Assembly: GCA_023412195.1 (NCBI GenBank) | Contig: JAEYNZ010000023.1 | Coordinates: forward strand, 19,815 to 83,814 | Direction: 5' to 3' | From: Bacteroidota bacterium | Lineage (GTDB): Bacteria > Bacteroidota > Bacteroidia > Bacteroidales > Prolixibacteraceae | Length of the DNA stretch: 64,000 nucleotides | Part shown: piece by piece, positions 29,638 to 37,494 of the stretch | Layout: each line of letters begins with the position of its first letter | Numbering within the stretch: position 1 is the stretch's first letter | The notes under the pieces: generated by a model | The model's input: only the letters and a program-made list of their open reading frames with translations | Told to the model about the DNA's origin: nothing | The model's database searches: none | Position numbers and translations under genes: made by a program

Positions 29638-30198
29638 TTACACCTCATCGAGCGGCTTACGTTTTTCTTCTCTTATGTTTTTGAAATGGCTTGGGGTAAG
29701 TCCTGTTACTTTTTTAAACTGGCTGCTCAGGTGTGCAACACTTGAATAGTTCAGCTGGAAGGCGATTTCACTTAAGGTAAGTTCATCGTAAACAAGAAGT
29801 TCCTTAACTTTTTCGATCTTCTGCGCAATGAAATATTTTTCGATGGTAGTGCCTTCCACTTCTGAAAACAGGTTGGTCATATAGGTATAATCATGATGCA
29901 GGTGGCTGATTAACCAGTTGGACAGGTTCGTTTTTAAGTGGCTGTTTTGCTGGTGGACAAGCTCGATTATCAGGTTCTTGATTTTCTCGATGAGCTGGCT
30001 TTTTTTATCGTCGATGATGGCAAAGCCTAGAGAATGCAGCCTGTTGTCCAACTGCTTTTTTTCCTCGTCAGATAAATCCTGTTCAAGAATCACCTCACCC
30101 AAAGAAACATGGGAAGGCTGATACCCCAGTTTTTCAAGCTCCGCCTGCACGACCATGATGCAGCGGTTACAAACCATATTCCTGATGTATAGCTTCAT
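29638..30198 (-). CDS. HMA-domain / AraC-type fusion regulator
   Basis: The predicted transcription factor has 186 residues. The N-terminal ~65 residues look like a heavy-metal-associated domain: MKLYIRNMVCNRCIMVVQAELEKLG, with Cys10 and Cys13 placed as in metallochaperones. A helical linker follows. The C-terminal ~85 residues are an AraC helix-turn-helix pair (KVKELLVYDELTLSEIAFQLNYSSVAHLSSQFKKVTGLTPSHFK). The design suggests direct sensing of a soft metal such as Cu+ and control of the adjacent copA. AraC proteins of this size with CxxC starts occur in Bacteroidota, but I know of no detailed description. The metal and the target are inference. Confidence 0.82.
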   Translation of the reverse strand: MKLYIRNMVCNRCIMVVQAELEKLGYQPSHVSLGEVILEQDLSDEEKKQLDNRLHSLGFAIIDDKKSQLIEKIKNLIIELVHQQNSHLKTNLSNWLISHLHHDYTYMTNLFSEVEGTTIEKYFIAQKIEKVKELLVYDELTLSEIAFQLNYSSVAHLSSQFKKVTGLTPSHFKNIREEKRKPLDEV

Positions 30199-30242
30199 TT
30201 TGTTACAGGTTTATCTGTTATAAATGTAAACAGATATCTTTC

Positions 30243-31331
30243 TCATACCAGCATTTCTGAAGTATTTTCTACAAGTTTAGGTAATTCGAAGTAAAAATTC
30301 GAACCTTCTTTCCTTTTACTCGTCATTCCAATAATACCCTTATGCTCGAGCACGATCTTTTTTGCAATTGCAAGTCCCAGACCTGTGCTTGTTTCTCCGG
30401 CAGTGGGCTTGGTACTCGTTTTTTGAAAATACCCGAATAATCCTGCCTGCTCTTCTTTCTTAATACCTTCCCCTGTGTCGATGACTTCAGTTTTAACCGT
30501 ATCGTCTGCTGTATTCGATACCTTTACGAAAATTTCACTTTCAGGATATGAATACTTGATCGCGTTGGTGAACAGGTTGTTCAAAACCTCGCTTAAATAG
30601 TGCTCATCGAATGGAATAAGAATTGATTTGGCATCGGATTCAAACCGGAAGGTAATTTTCTTTTTGTCAGCCAGCATCTGATTGATTGCTATATATTTTT
30701 TTATAAAAGGGATATAATCCTGAACCTTAAGTGATATCTCAATGCTTCCTGATTCTATTTTTGACATATCCAGCAGTTTTTCGAGCAATATCAGTGTGTT
30801 ACTGCTGGTTTCCCTGATGTATTCAACAATTTTTCCTGCATTTGTATCCATTTTATAAAATCTATTGGAAAGCAGTAAATCAGAGAAAGAAAAGATAATG
30901 CTTATGGGATTTCTTAAGTCATGGGCAGCTATCCCTATTAATTTATTTTTTTCTTCATTCAGATGTTCAAGTTCTTTGTTGGTTTCAACAAGCATTCTAT
31001 GTTTCTGATTCAGATGGAAAGCCAGTTTGCCAACTATTGCAAAGACGATAAATCTAAGGAATGCATTCCAGTAAGGAATAAGTGGATAAGTGTATACTTC
31101 CAGAAAATATTCTGCAATAAACCAGACAACTGATGATAACAGGGCATTCATAATAATTACCCCGGAACTTGAATTATCCTGGATGGCAATAAATAATATA
31201 GGGATTAAATAGAAGATGAAAAAAGACATTTCAACACCGGAAATATAATCCAGAACACCTATCAGTAAAATAAGAAGGAAAGTAACCAGTAAGGCAACAA
31301 TCTTGTTTTTTATTTGAATTTTCGAGATCAT
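30243..31331 (-). CDS. Membrane sensor histidine kinase
   Basis: The 362-residue protein has about four or five N-terminal membrane helices (residues ~10-105) and little extracytoplasmic sequence, so it may sense within the membrane. A short coiled linker leads to the dimerisation helix (IAAHDLRNPISIIF, phospho-acceptor His137) and an ATPase domain with N box LNNLFTNAIKYS, G1 DTGEGI and G2 GETSTGLGLAIAKKI. No response regulator is adjacent. It ends 44 bp before the HMA-AraC gene on the same strand, which suggests co-transcription with the copper genes; a functional link is untested. Confidence 0.9.
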   Translation of the reverse strand: MISKIQIKNKIVALLVTFLLILLIGVLDYISGVEMSFFIFYLIPILFIAIQDNSSSGVIIMNALLSSVVWFIAEYFLEVYTYPLIPYWNAFLRFIVFAIVGKLAFHLNQKHRMLVETNKELEHLNEEKNKLIGIAAHDLRNPISIIFSFSDLLLSNRFYKMDTNAGKIVEYIRETSSNTLILLEKLLDMSKIESGSIEISLKVQDYIPFIKKYIAINQMLADKKKITFRFESDAKSILIPFDEHYLSEVLNNLFTNAIKYSYPESEIFVKVSNTADDTVKTEVIDTGEGIKKEEQAGLFGYFQKTSTKPTAGETSTGLGLAIAKKIVLEHKGIIGMTSKRKEGSNFYFELPKLVENTSEMLV

Positions 31332-31458
31332 AGATGAGAAATTAACCGGATACTATTGTACAGGAGGGGTTGTATAAATTCCTTATAAATTATTCCCTCC
31401 CTTATACCATGGCAGTTGAATAACGGATTAATGATTTAAATTGTTTTGCTGAAAGCTT

Positions 31459-32319
31459 TCAGGCAAATATTTCCTTTAATGTGCTTTCGATATCAGGATA
31501 CTGAAACCGGAAGCCAGTATTGGTAAGGGCTTCAGGGATTACTCCCGGACTTTCAGTAAGCATTACCACAGCCTGACCATAAACCATTCTCAGTCCAAAT
31601 GCTGGGACAGGAACAACCGCCGGACGGTTCAGCCGATTACTCATGGCTTGTGTAAATTCACTGTTTGTAATTTGCTGAGGCGCCGCAAGATTAAAGACTC
31701 CGCTCATATCCGGATTTTCCACTGCCTGCAGGTAGGCATTGACCACATCGCGTTCATGTATGAAAGGAAAAGGCTGTTCTCCGCTGCCTATTTTCCCACC
31801 CACCCCTGCTTTAAAAGGCAGCTTCATTTTCCGGATTGTAGCTGAATCTCTCCCAAGTACAACTGCAGTACGAAAAATTATAAGACGAACTTGTTCCGGG
31901 AGCTCTTTCCATGCTGCTTCCCAATCTTTTGAAAGGCTGCCAAGGAATCCGGTATTAAAATCGCGGCTTTTTTCTGTATGAGATTTGCCATTGGCATATA
32001 TGCTGATTCCTGAAGCAGATATAACTTTTAGGGGGCGGTTTGCCTCCGGAAGATGTTTAATGGCAGCAGCAAGATTTCCGGATGTTGTGACACGGCTGGC
32101 ATATATTTCTTTTTTAGTTTTTTCAGTCCAGCGTTTCAGAATAGGAGCCCCTGCCAGATGAATAACCACATCGGCTTTTTCCAATGCTTCGGCAAGGTCC
32201 TGAACAGGCCCATACAGTAGTTTCCGGCTGATTCCTTCGAAATGATGGCCATTTTTAATCAACTCATTTGCGATAATACCTCCCAGGTATCCTGAAGAGC
32301 CGGTCATATTTACCCTCAT
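31459..32319 (-). CDS. TIGR01777-family epimerase-like protein
   Basis: A short-chain dehydrogenase/epimerase-fold protein of 286 residues resembling E. coli YfcH. It starts MRVNMTGSSGYLGGIIANELI, a GxxGxxG dinucleotide site, followed by DVVIHLAGAPI. The C-terminal region (FNLAAPQQITNSEFTQAMSNRLNRPAVVPVPAFGLRMVYG) matches the small domain seen at the end of this family. The substrate is unknown. It is unlinked in function to its neighbours and has no clear operon partner. Confidence 0.88.
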   Translation of the reverse strand: MRVNMTGSSGYLGGIIANELIKNGHHFEGISRKLLYGPVQDLAEALEKADVVIHLAGAPILKRWTEKTKKEIYASRVTTSGNLAAAIKHLPEANRPLKVISASGISIYANGKSHTEKSRDFNTGFLGSLSKDWEAAWKELPEQVRLIIFRTAVVLGRDSATIRKMKLPFKAGVGGKIGSGEQPFPFIHERDVVNAYLQAVENPDMSGVFNLAAPQQITNSEFTQAMSNRLNRPAVVPVPAFGLRMVYGQAVVMLTESPGVIPEALTNTGFRFQYPDIESTLKEIFA

Positions 32320-32546
32320 AACAGCAGTTTTATTTAAAGGTAGTTAATTCTGCAGAATGGAGGTACATGAATAATCCAGAAAGTTTAAAGTTTTTGTGCA
32401 GGTAATTAATAGTTTTGATTCTTATTATTGATGGAAATATTATTTTAAGAGGATATTACTTTTCAGTCATTATCATGTCAATGATGTATTTTTATCATTA
32501 GCCGAAGAAGTGTTTTTGTACATTTACATGCTAAAATCAGATTTAA

Positions 32547-34352
32547 ATGACAGGTAATGTAATTAAATGGTGGCAAAAAAACTCCAGGCGCTGGTTACAC
32601 CAGCTCATATTGTGGAGGATAAAGCGTGTGCCTGAATTGCATTTTCTATATCTGTTGAGTTTAATCGTAGGTATCTTCAGCGGACTTGCCGCACTTATAT
32701 TAAAGCATCTGATCCATTTTGTAGCTGGAAGGTTAACAAGCTGGGTGGAAGTAGACTCAATCAGCTGGCTCTATCTTGTGTATCCGCTCATAGGTATACT
32801 GCTGACAGTCCTGTTTCTGCGGTATATTATTAAAGACGATATAAGTCACGGGGTTTCAAAGATCCTGTATTCTATTTCGCGACAGAGTAGTCGTTTAAAA
32901 TCGCACAATACCTGGTCGTCGATGGTAGGGAGTTCATTAACTATAGGGTTTGGCGGTTCAGTGGGAGCAGAAGCCCCAATAGTGTTAACGGGTGCTGCAA
33001 TAGGTTCAAACCTTGCACAGTTATTCAGGCTCAAGTATAAATATGTTACCCTTATGGTGGGGTGTGGTGCAGCCGGTGCCATTGCAGGGATTTTTAATGC
33101 TCCTATAGCCGGCATCATTTTTACCCTTGAAGTTCTGATGCTCGATTTAACCATGGCATACCTGATCCCACTGCTGATCGCTGCCGTATCGGCTACAACA
33201 CTGACCTATTTTTTCATGGGTGAAGATGTTATGCTGACTTTTACACAGGTACAACCTTTTGCTATAAATAATATCTGGTTTTATATCCTGTTGGGAGTAT
33301 TCACAGGATTGTCCGCCCTATACTTTACCCGCATGACCATGTACCTTGAAGTAAAATTTAAAATGATTACTTCATTAAGCATGAGGGTATTGACAGGAGG
33401 TTTAATAATCGGGGTACTGGTATTTATATTCCCTCCGTTATGGGGAGAGGGTTATCGTGAGATAGGCCTTATTTTCAACGGGCAAGGTACAGACCTTTTG
33501 AATAATTCATTGTTTTTTGGCTGGAAATTTTCCGAAAATATGGTGCTGCTGTTTCTGTTGGGTGTTCTGATATTTAAAGTTATAGCAATGGTGGCAACAA
33601 CCGGTGCCGGAGGCATAGGTGGTATTTTTGCTCCCACACTTTTTATGGGAACTGTAGCAGGTTATTTCTTTGCCAGTTTAGTAAATCATATGGGTAATTT
33701 TCAATTGCCTGCAAACAACTTTGCGCTTGCAGGCATGGCCGGAATGATGGCAGCAGTGATGCATGCCCCTCTTACAGCAATATTTCTTACAGTAGAGCTT
33801 ACTAGAGGATACGAGATGTTTATACCACTGATCATTACTGCTACCACTGCATACGTGACCATTATGGGTTTCGAACCCCATTCTGTTTATACCAAGCGGC
33901 TGGCACTGGCCGGTGATTTGCTGACTCATCATAAGGACAAAACAGCCCTTCGAATGATGAATGTGAGAAAACTGATCGAGACAGATTTTGAGGTTATTTC
34001 ACCTAAAGCTTCTCTTCGCGATCTGGTAAAGGCTGTGTCAGTATCTCACCGAAATTTATATCCTGTAGTTAATGAAAGGGGACTTTTACTGGGCATGGTT
34101 AAACTTTCAGATGTCAGGACAATGATCTTTGATCAGGATCTGTATGATAAAGTATTTGTAAAGGACCTGATGTACTTCCCCCAGTTTTATATTTCTCCTG
34201 ACGATACTATGGAAACCGTAGTTAAAAAATTTGAATCCTCCGGCAGGTATAATCTGGCAGTGATTGATAAGGGAAAGTATCTGGGATTTATATCAAGGGC
34301 CTCAGCATTTTCCAAGTATAGGAAAACAGTAGAAGACTTTTCTCACGATTAA
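32547..34352 (+). CDS. ClC-type chloride channel/transporter with CBS domains
   Basis: This is an anion channel or Cl-/H+ exchanger of the inner membrane. The 601-residue protein has the ClC core with GGSVGAEAPIVLTGAA, in which Glu142 occupies the gating-glutamate position. GAGGIGGIFAPTLFMGTVAG is the second selectivity motif. The C-terminal cytoplasmic part (~475-595) contains two CBS domains (ISPKASLRDLVKAVSVSHRNLYPVV and ISPDDTMETVVKKFESSGRYNLAVID), which may bind adenine nucleotides. Whether it works as channel or exchanger is not clear from sequence. It stands alone as a transcription unit. Confidence 0.93.
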   Translation: MTGNVIKWWQKNSRRWLHQLILWRIKRVPELHFLYLLSLIVGIFSGLAALILKHLIHFVAGRLTSWVEVDSISWLYLVYPLIGILLTVLFLRYIIKDDISHGVSKILYSISRQSSRLKSHNTWSSMVGSSLTIGFGGSVGAEAPIVLTGAAIGSNLAQLFRLKYKYVTLMVGCGAAGAIAGIFNAPIAGIIFTLEVLMLDLTMAYLIPLLIAAVSATTLTYFFMGEDVMLTFTQVQPFAINNIWFYILLGVFTGLSALYFTRMTMYLEVKFKMITSLSMRVLTGGLIIGVLVFIFPPLWGEGYREIGLIFNGQGTDLLNNSLFFGWKFSENMVLLFLLGVLIFKVIAMVATTGAGGIGGIFAPTLFMGTVAGYFFASLVNHMGNFQLPANNFALAGMAGMMAAVMHAPLTAIFLTVELTRGYEMFIPLIITATTAYVTIMGFEPHSVYTKRLALAGDLLTHHKDKTALRMMNVRKLIETDFEVISPKASLRDLVKAVSVSHRNLYPVVNERGLLLGMVKLSDVRTMIFDQDLYDKVFVKDLMYFPQFYISPDDTMETVVKKFESSGRYNLAVIDKGKYLGFISRASAFSKYRKTVEDFSHD

Positions 34353-34556
34353 GTTTGATCCTGATATTTTGCTTTAAGAGTCAGCCTCGTTTTTCAGGAT
34401 TTTCTATAAGAATAAAGTTTGAAATGCAGGTTTACAACTGGTGGTAAGATTTTTGTTTTTATTGCAGGTAAGACTCAGGAATTAGTAACACCTACTGTAA
34501 AGGATTTTCATGAGCAGTTTATTTGTATTTTGTACATCAAATTAACAGGGACATCA

Positions 34557-35552
34557 ATGGCAACTTCTCGTCGTGCATTTATAGCCAAAACCACTCTTGG
34601 AATTACAGGTCTTGGATTGGCAAACTATTCTAGGGCTGAAATAATTTCAGGCAAAGCAGAATTTCCGCTTGTTCTTTCCACATGGCGCCATGGCATTCAG
34701 GCAAATGAGGCAGCATGGGAGATCTTATCCGGGGGCGGATATGCCCTAGACGCCGTTGAAGCAGGAGTACGTGTAACTGAAGCCGACCCGGATGTCATAA
34801 CTGTAGGTTATGGCGGAATACCCGATGCAAGTGGGAAAGTTACTCTGGATGCGTGCATTATGGATGAAAAAGGTAATGCTGGCAGTGTCGCATACCTTGA
34901 ATGTATAAAACATCCCATTTCAGTTGCCAGGCTTGTAATGGAAAAAACTCCCCATGTAATGCTAAGCGGCAGCGGGGCACAGAAGTTCGCCCTGGAAAAC
35001 GGGTTTAAAAAAGAAAAATTGCTGACCAAAGATATGCGTGCACGATGGAAAAACTGGAAGAAGGAAGAACGTGAATTCAGCACTAAAATAAATATCGAAA
35101 ACCAGCTGGAAGAGAACCACGATACCGTCAGCATGCTTGCCATTGACAAGGCAGGACGGTTATGCGGGGCTTGTACCACCAGCGGAATGGCTTTTAAAAT
35201 GCATGGAAGGGTAGGAGACTCTCCCATTATTGGTGCAGGATTATTTGTAGACGGGGAAGTGGGAGGTGCTGCTGCTACCGGGTCAGGGGAGCTGGTTATG
35301 AAAACCCTTGGCTCTTTTCTGGTTGTTGAATTCATGCGAAATGGAATGTCGCCCGAGGAAGCATGTAATGCAGCTATCCAGCGGATTACAAAGAAAATTT
35401 CTGATTATCATGAGCATCAGATTGGATTTATTGCTGTCAGCACTTCAGGTATTGTTGGTGCTGCAAGCCTTCAACCTGGATTTGATTACGCTATAAAAAC
35501 ACCGTCCATTTCTGAACTGAAGCAAGCCGGTTCATGGTTTAAAAAGCTGTAG
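34557..35552 (+). CDS. N4-(beta-N-acetylglucosaminyl)-L-asparaginase, exported
   Basis: This Ntn hydrolase cleaves the bond between Asn and GlcNAc in N-glycopeptides, or hydrolyses asparagine. The protein has 331 residues from the ATG at 34557. That start gives a Tat-type signal (TSRRAFIAKTTLGITGLGLA), whereas the longer frame to 34419 adds 46 unconvincing residues. After autocleavage the nucleophile would be Thr190 in NHDTVSMLAID. The beta-chain segments GACTTSGMAFKMHGRVGDSPIIGAGLFVD and ATGSGELVMKTLGSFLVVEFM are diagnostic. The Tat signal suggests it folds before export and acts in the periplasm. A terminator follows. Confidence 0.92.
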   Translation: MATSRRAFIAKTTLGITGLGLANYSRAEIISGKAEFPLVLSTWRHGIQANEAAWEILSGGGYALDAVEAGVRVTEADPDVITVGYGGIPDASGKVTLDACIMDEKGNAGSVAYLECIKHPISVARLVMEKTPHVMLSGSGAQKFALENGFKKEKLLTKDMRARWKNWKKEEREFSTKINIENQLEENHDTVSMLAIDKAGRLCGACTTSGMAFKMHGRVGDSPIIGAGLFVDGEVGGAAATGSGELVMKTLGSFLVVEFMRNGMSPEEACNAAIQRITKKISDYHEHQIGFIAVSTSGIVGAASLQPGFDYAIKTPSISELKQAGSWFKKL

Positions 35553-35582
35553 CAGAATTAAATTGCATCGATTGTATGCAAA

Positions 35583-35615
35583 AAAAGCTGCCCTATATGA
35601 GCAGCTTTTGTTTTT
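35583..35615. terminator. Bidirectional terminator after the asparaginase gene
   Basis: AAAAGCTGC / GCAGCTTTT, a 9-bp stem with a 9-base loop, flanked by A and T tracts. It sits between the asparaginase stop and the convergent cytidylate-kinase-like gene. Confidence 0.85.
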
Positions 35616-35676
35616 GTAAGGTGAGATTCAGGATTTATAAAAATAATTCAATACGACTGCAAAATTAAGGTTTTAT

Positions 35677-36399
35677 CTAATAATCCTCATACTGGGAAAT
35701 GATTTTCTTATTCTTAAGAATGTTGACTGTGGCATCAATAATTTCATCATCATGCAGTGATGCATAATTGAAAATTACATCAAAATCGTCGTTGTTTGCC
35801 TTGCGTCCTATGATCTTTTCTATGAAGGTATCGCGCTTTGAATCCATCTCCTTTACATATTGTACCGCTTCAGCCTGGGTAAAATCGCGTAGCTGCATAA
35901 TACGGTTTATACGCCATTCCATCGGGGCTTCAAGCCTTACATTGAGCTTATTCGGCACTTCTCTTAAAATCACTCCTGCTGAACGGCCAACAATGATTGC
36001 ACGCCCTTTACAAGCCAGTTTACAAATAACACCTTTAAAGACATTGATCATCACCTCATCCGAAATGTCATATATCGTTTCATTTGAAAATGCTTTGGCT
36101 ACCTGCCCAAGCATTTTTATTGCAACATCAGTATCATCATAATTGCCGTTTCTTACTTCATCAATCATATTATTGACAACTTCCTCAAATATATCCTTGT
36201 CAACCCAACGCCATTCCGCATCGGTTTTAGTATCCGACATATAACTGTAGCCGGTGAGGATCTTCGATAGTTTAATAGCGATCCTTTGGGCCGAACATCC
36301 AGCCTGCCTCGATATGGTTACAACCGGTCCAGGAAAATCACCTGTCTCAAGATTAGGACTGGTGATCATTTTCATAAAACTATTTATAAACTTTTCCAT
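35677..36399 (-). CDS. Cytidylate-kinase-like family protein
   Basis: A P-loop-fold protein of 240 residues. The N-terminal VVTISRQAGCSAQRIAIKLSKIL is the cytidylate-kinase-like version of Walker A. CKGRAIIVGRSAGVILREVPNKLNVRLEAPMEWRINRIMQ provides the usual central and lid residues, and a helical C-terminus ends DATVNILKNKKIISQYEDY. Members of this group are widespread in anaerobes and their substrate is not established; it is unlikely to be the canonical Cmk. It is monocistronic and convergent with the preceding gene. Confidence 0.85.
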   Translation of the reverse strand: MEKFINSFMKMITSPNLETGDFPGPVVTISRQAGCSAQRIAIKLSKILTGYSYMSDTKTDAEWRWVDKDIFEEVVNNMIDEVRNGNYDDTDVAIKMLGQVAKAFSNETIYDISDEVMINVFKGVICKLACKGRAIIVGRSAGVILREVPNKLNVRLEAPMEWRINRIMQLRDFTQAEAVQYVKEMDSKRDTFIEKIIGRKANNDDFDVIFNYASLHDDEIIDATVNILKNKKIISQYEDY

Positions 36400-36824
36400 A
36401 TACTGGTTTTAATTGATTGCCTTCGTAATTTTAGGCATTCGAATTTACAATCAAATCTTATAGATCAAACAATTTATGTTGTATAATAGGTTATCATCAA
36501 CCTGATTTAATATAACAACAATCGGTTTATCCGGTATCTATATGATTAACAGGATCGATCAAAAAATTATAACTGTAATTGCTTCCTCCGTCATGTATGG
36601 CGAAGTTTTCACTGGACCGGTGCTCAGGGTAGATAGCTATTTCAAAGTGGCTGGAGGGATAACTATAACGGCAACTATAATCTTGTTTCCAACAATACTT
36701 ATAACGTTCAGAGTAAATTTATATAGAACTTAATAAAGCCTGCAGAAGTAATAAGTGTCCTGCAGATACTGGAGGGCTGCACAGAAAGCGACATGAAAAG
36801 AAAGATATCTCTACTGAAGCAAGT
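36400..36824. other. 425-bp gap with possible degraded coding remnants
   Basis: No intact gene is apparent. Two short open stretches look protein-like: 36662-36723 in a frame encoding an Asn/Tyr-rich string ending VSNNTYNVQSKFI before a stop, and about 36729-36875 encoding IKPAEVISVLQILEGCTESD followed by MKRKISLLKQ. Neither has a convincing start, and the second runs into the antisense strand of the FKBP gene. I read the region as probable decay of a former gene, with low certainty. Confidence 0.35.
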
Positions 36825-37325
36825 TTATTCAGGCCTTACCACATCATGCATCCTGGCCCTGTATATCAAGGTTGTATAAGGCGGCACATTAGGGCCTCCA
36901 TTCTTGCCGTAGGCACGGTCAGATGGTATATACATTTCTATTTCTGCACCTTTGTTAAGGTAACTCAATGCATCAATAAACCCTGTCACACTGTGCTGCG
37001 GCTTGTATAGGCATTTCCAGATGCCTTTAGGCGGGTGCAACTCGTTTGAATCTTCAATCTTTTTGCCCGAGGGTATAAAACCTACAAATGAAACATACAG
37101 CGTATCTCCGGCCTTTGGATAGATCCCTTCGCCTGTTCTCAGGACATGATAATATACTGAAAGATGAGTGGTGTCAATGTCCACTCCTTTTGATTCCAGA
37201 TCTGCCAGCATAACATCCAGTTCTTCCATCTCCTTTTCCCATGTTCTTTCATCTCCTTCCTTTTCACATGAAAAGGCTGTAAAAAATAAAACTGCGGCGA
37301 AAAGTACTACGATTGATTTGCTCAT
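36825..37325 (-). CDS. FKBP-type peptidyl-prolyl isomerase lipoprotein
   Basis: This is a proline isomerase that helps folding in the periplasm or at the outer membrane. The 166-residue protein has a lipoprotein signal (VLFFTAFSC, lipidated Cys about residue 20). An acidic helical stretch follows, and the FKBP fold comprises KAGDTLYVSFVGFIPSGKKIEDSNE, SVTGFIDALSYLNKGAEIEMYIPSDRAYGKNGGPNVPPYTTLIYRARM. Several aromatic FK506-pocket positions look replaced, so catalytic strength is uncertain. It is small and monocistronic. Confidence 0.88.
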   Translation of the reverse strand: MSKSIVVLFAAVLFFTAFSCEKEGDERTWEKEMEELDVMLADLESKGVDIDTTHLSVYYHVLRTGEGIYPKAGDTLYVSFVGFIPSGKKIEDSNELHPPKGIWKCLYKPQHSVTGFIDALSYLNKGAEIEMYIPSDRAYGKNGGPNVPPYTTLIYRARMHDVVRPE

Positions 37326-37494
37326 TTTCAGAATGAATTTTAGTGTCCATGTTCAGGGATGAAAGTTACAGTTTTCTGTTCAAACTGCAATTGCTTAAAA
37401 CTTCTCTCCTTGTAAAATCAGCAAACCACTGATATGAATAAGGAACCTTTGGCTGATTTTATTGTTAGAATTTTTATATAAATCTTTGTAAAAC

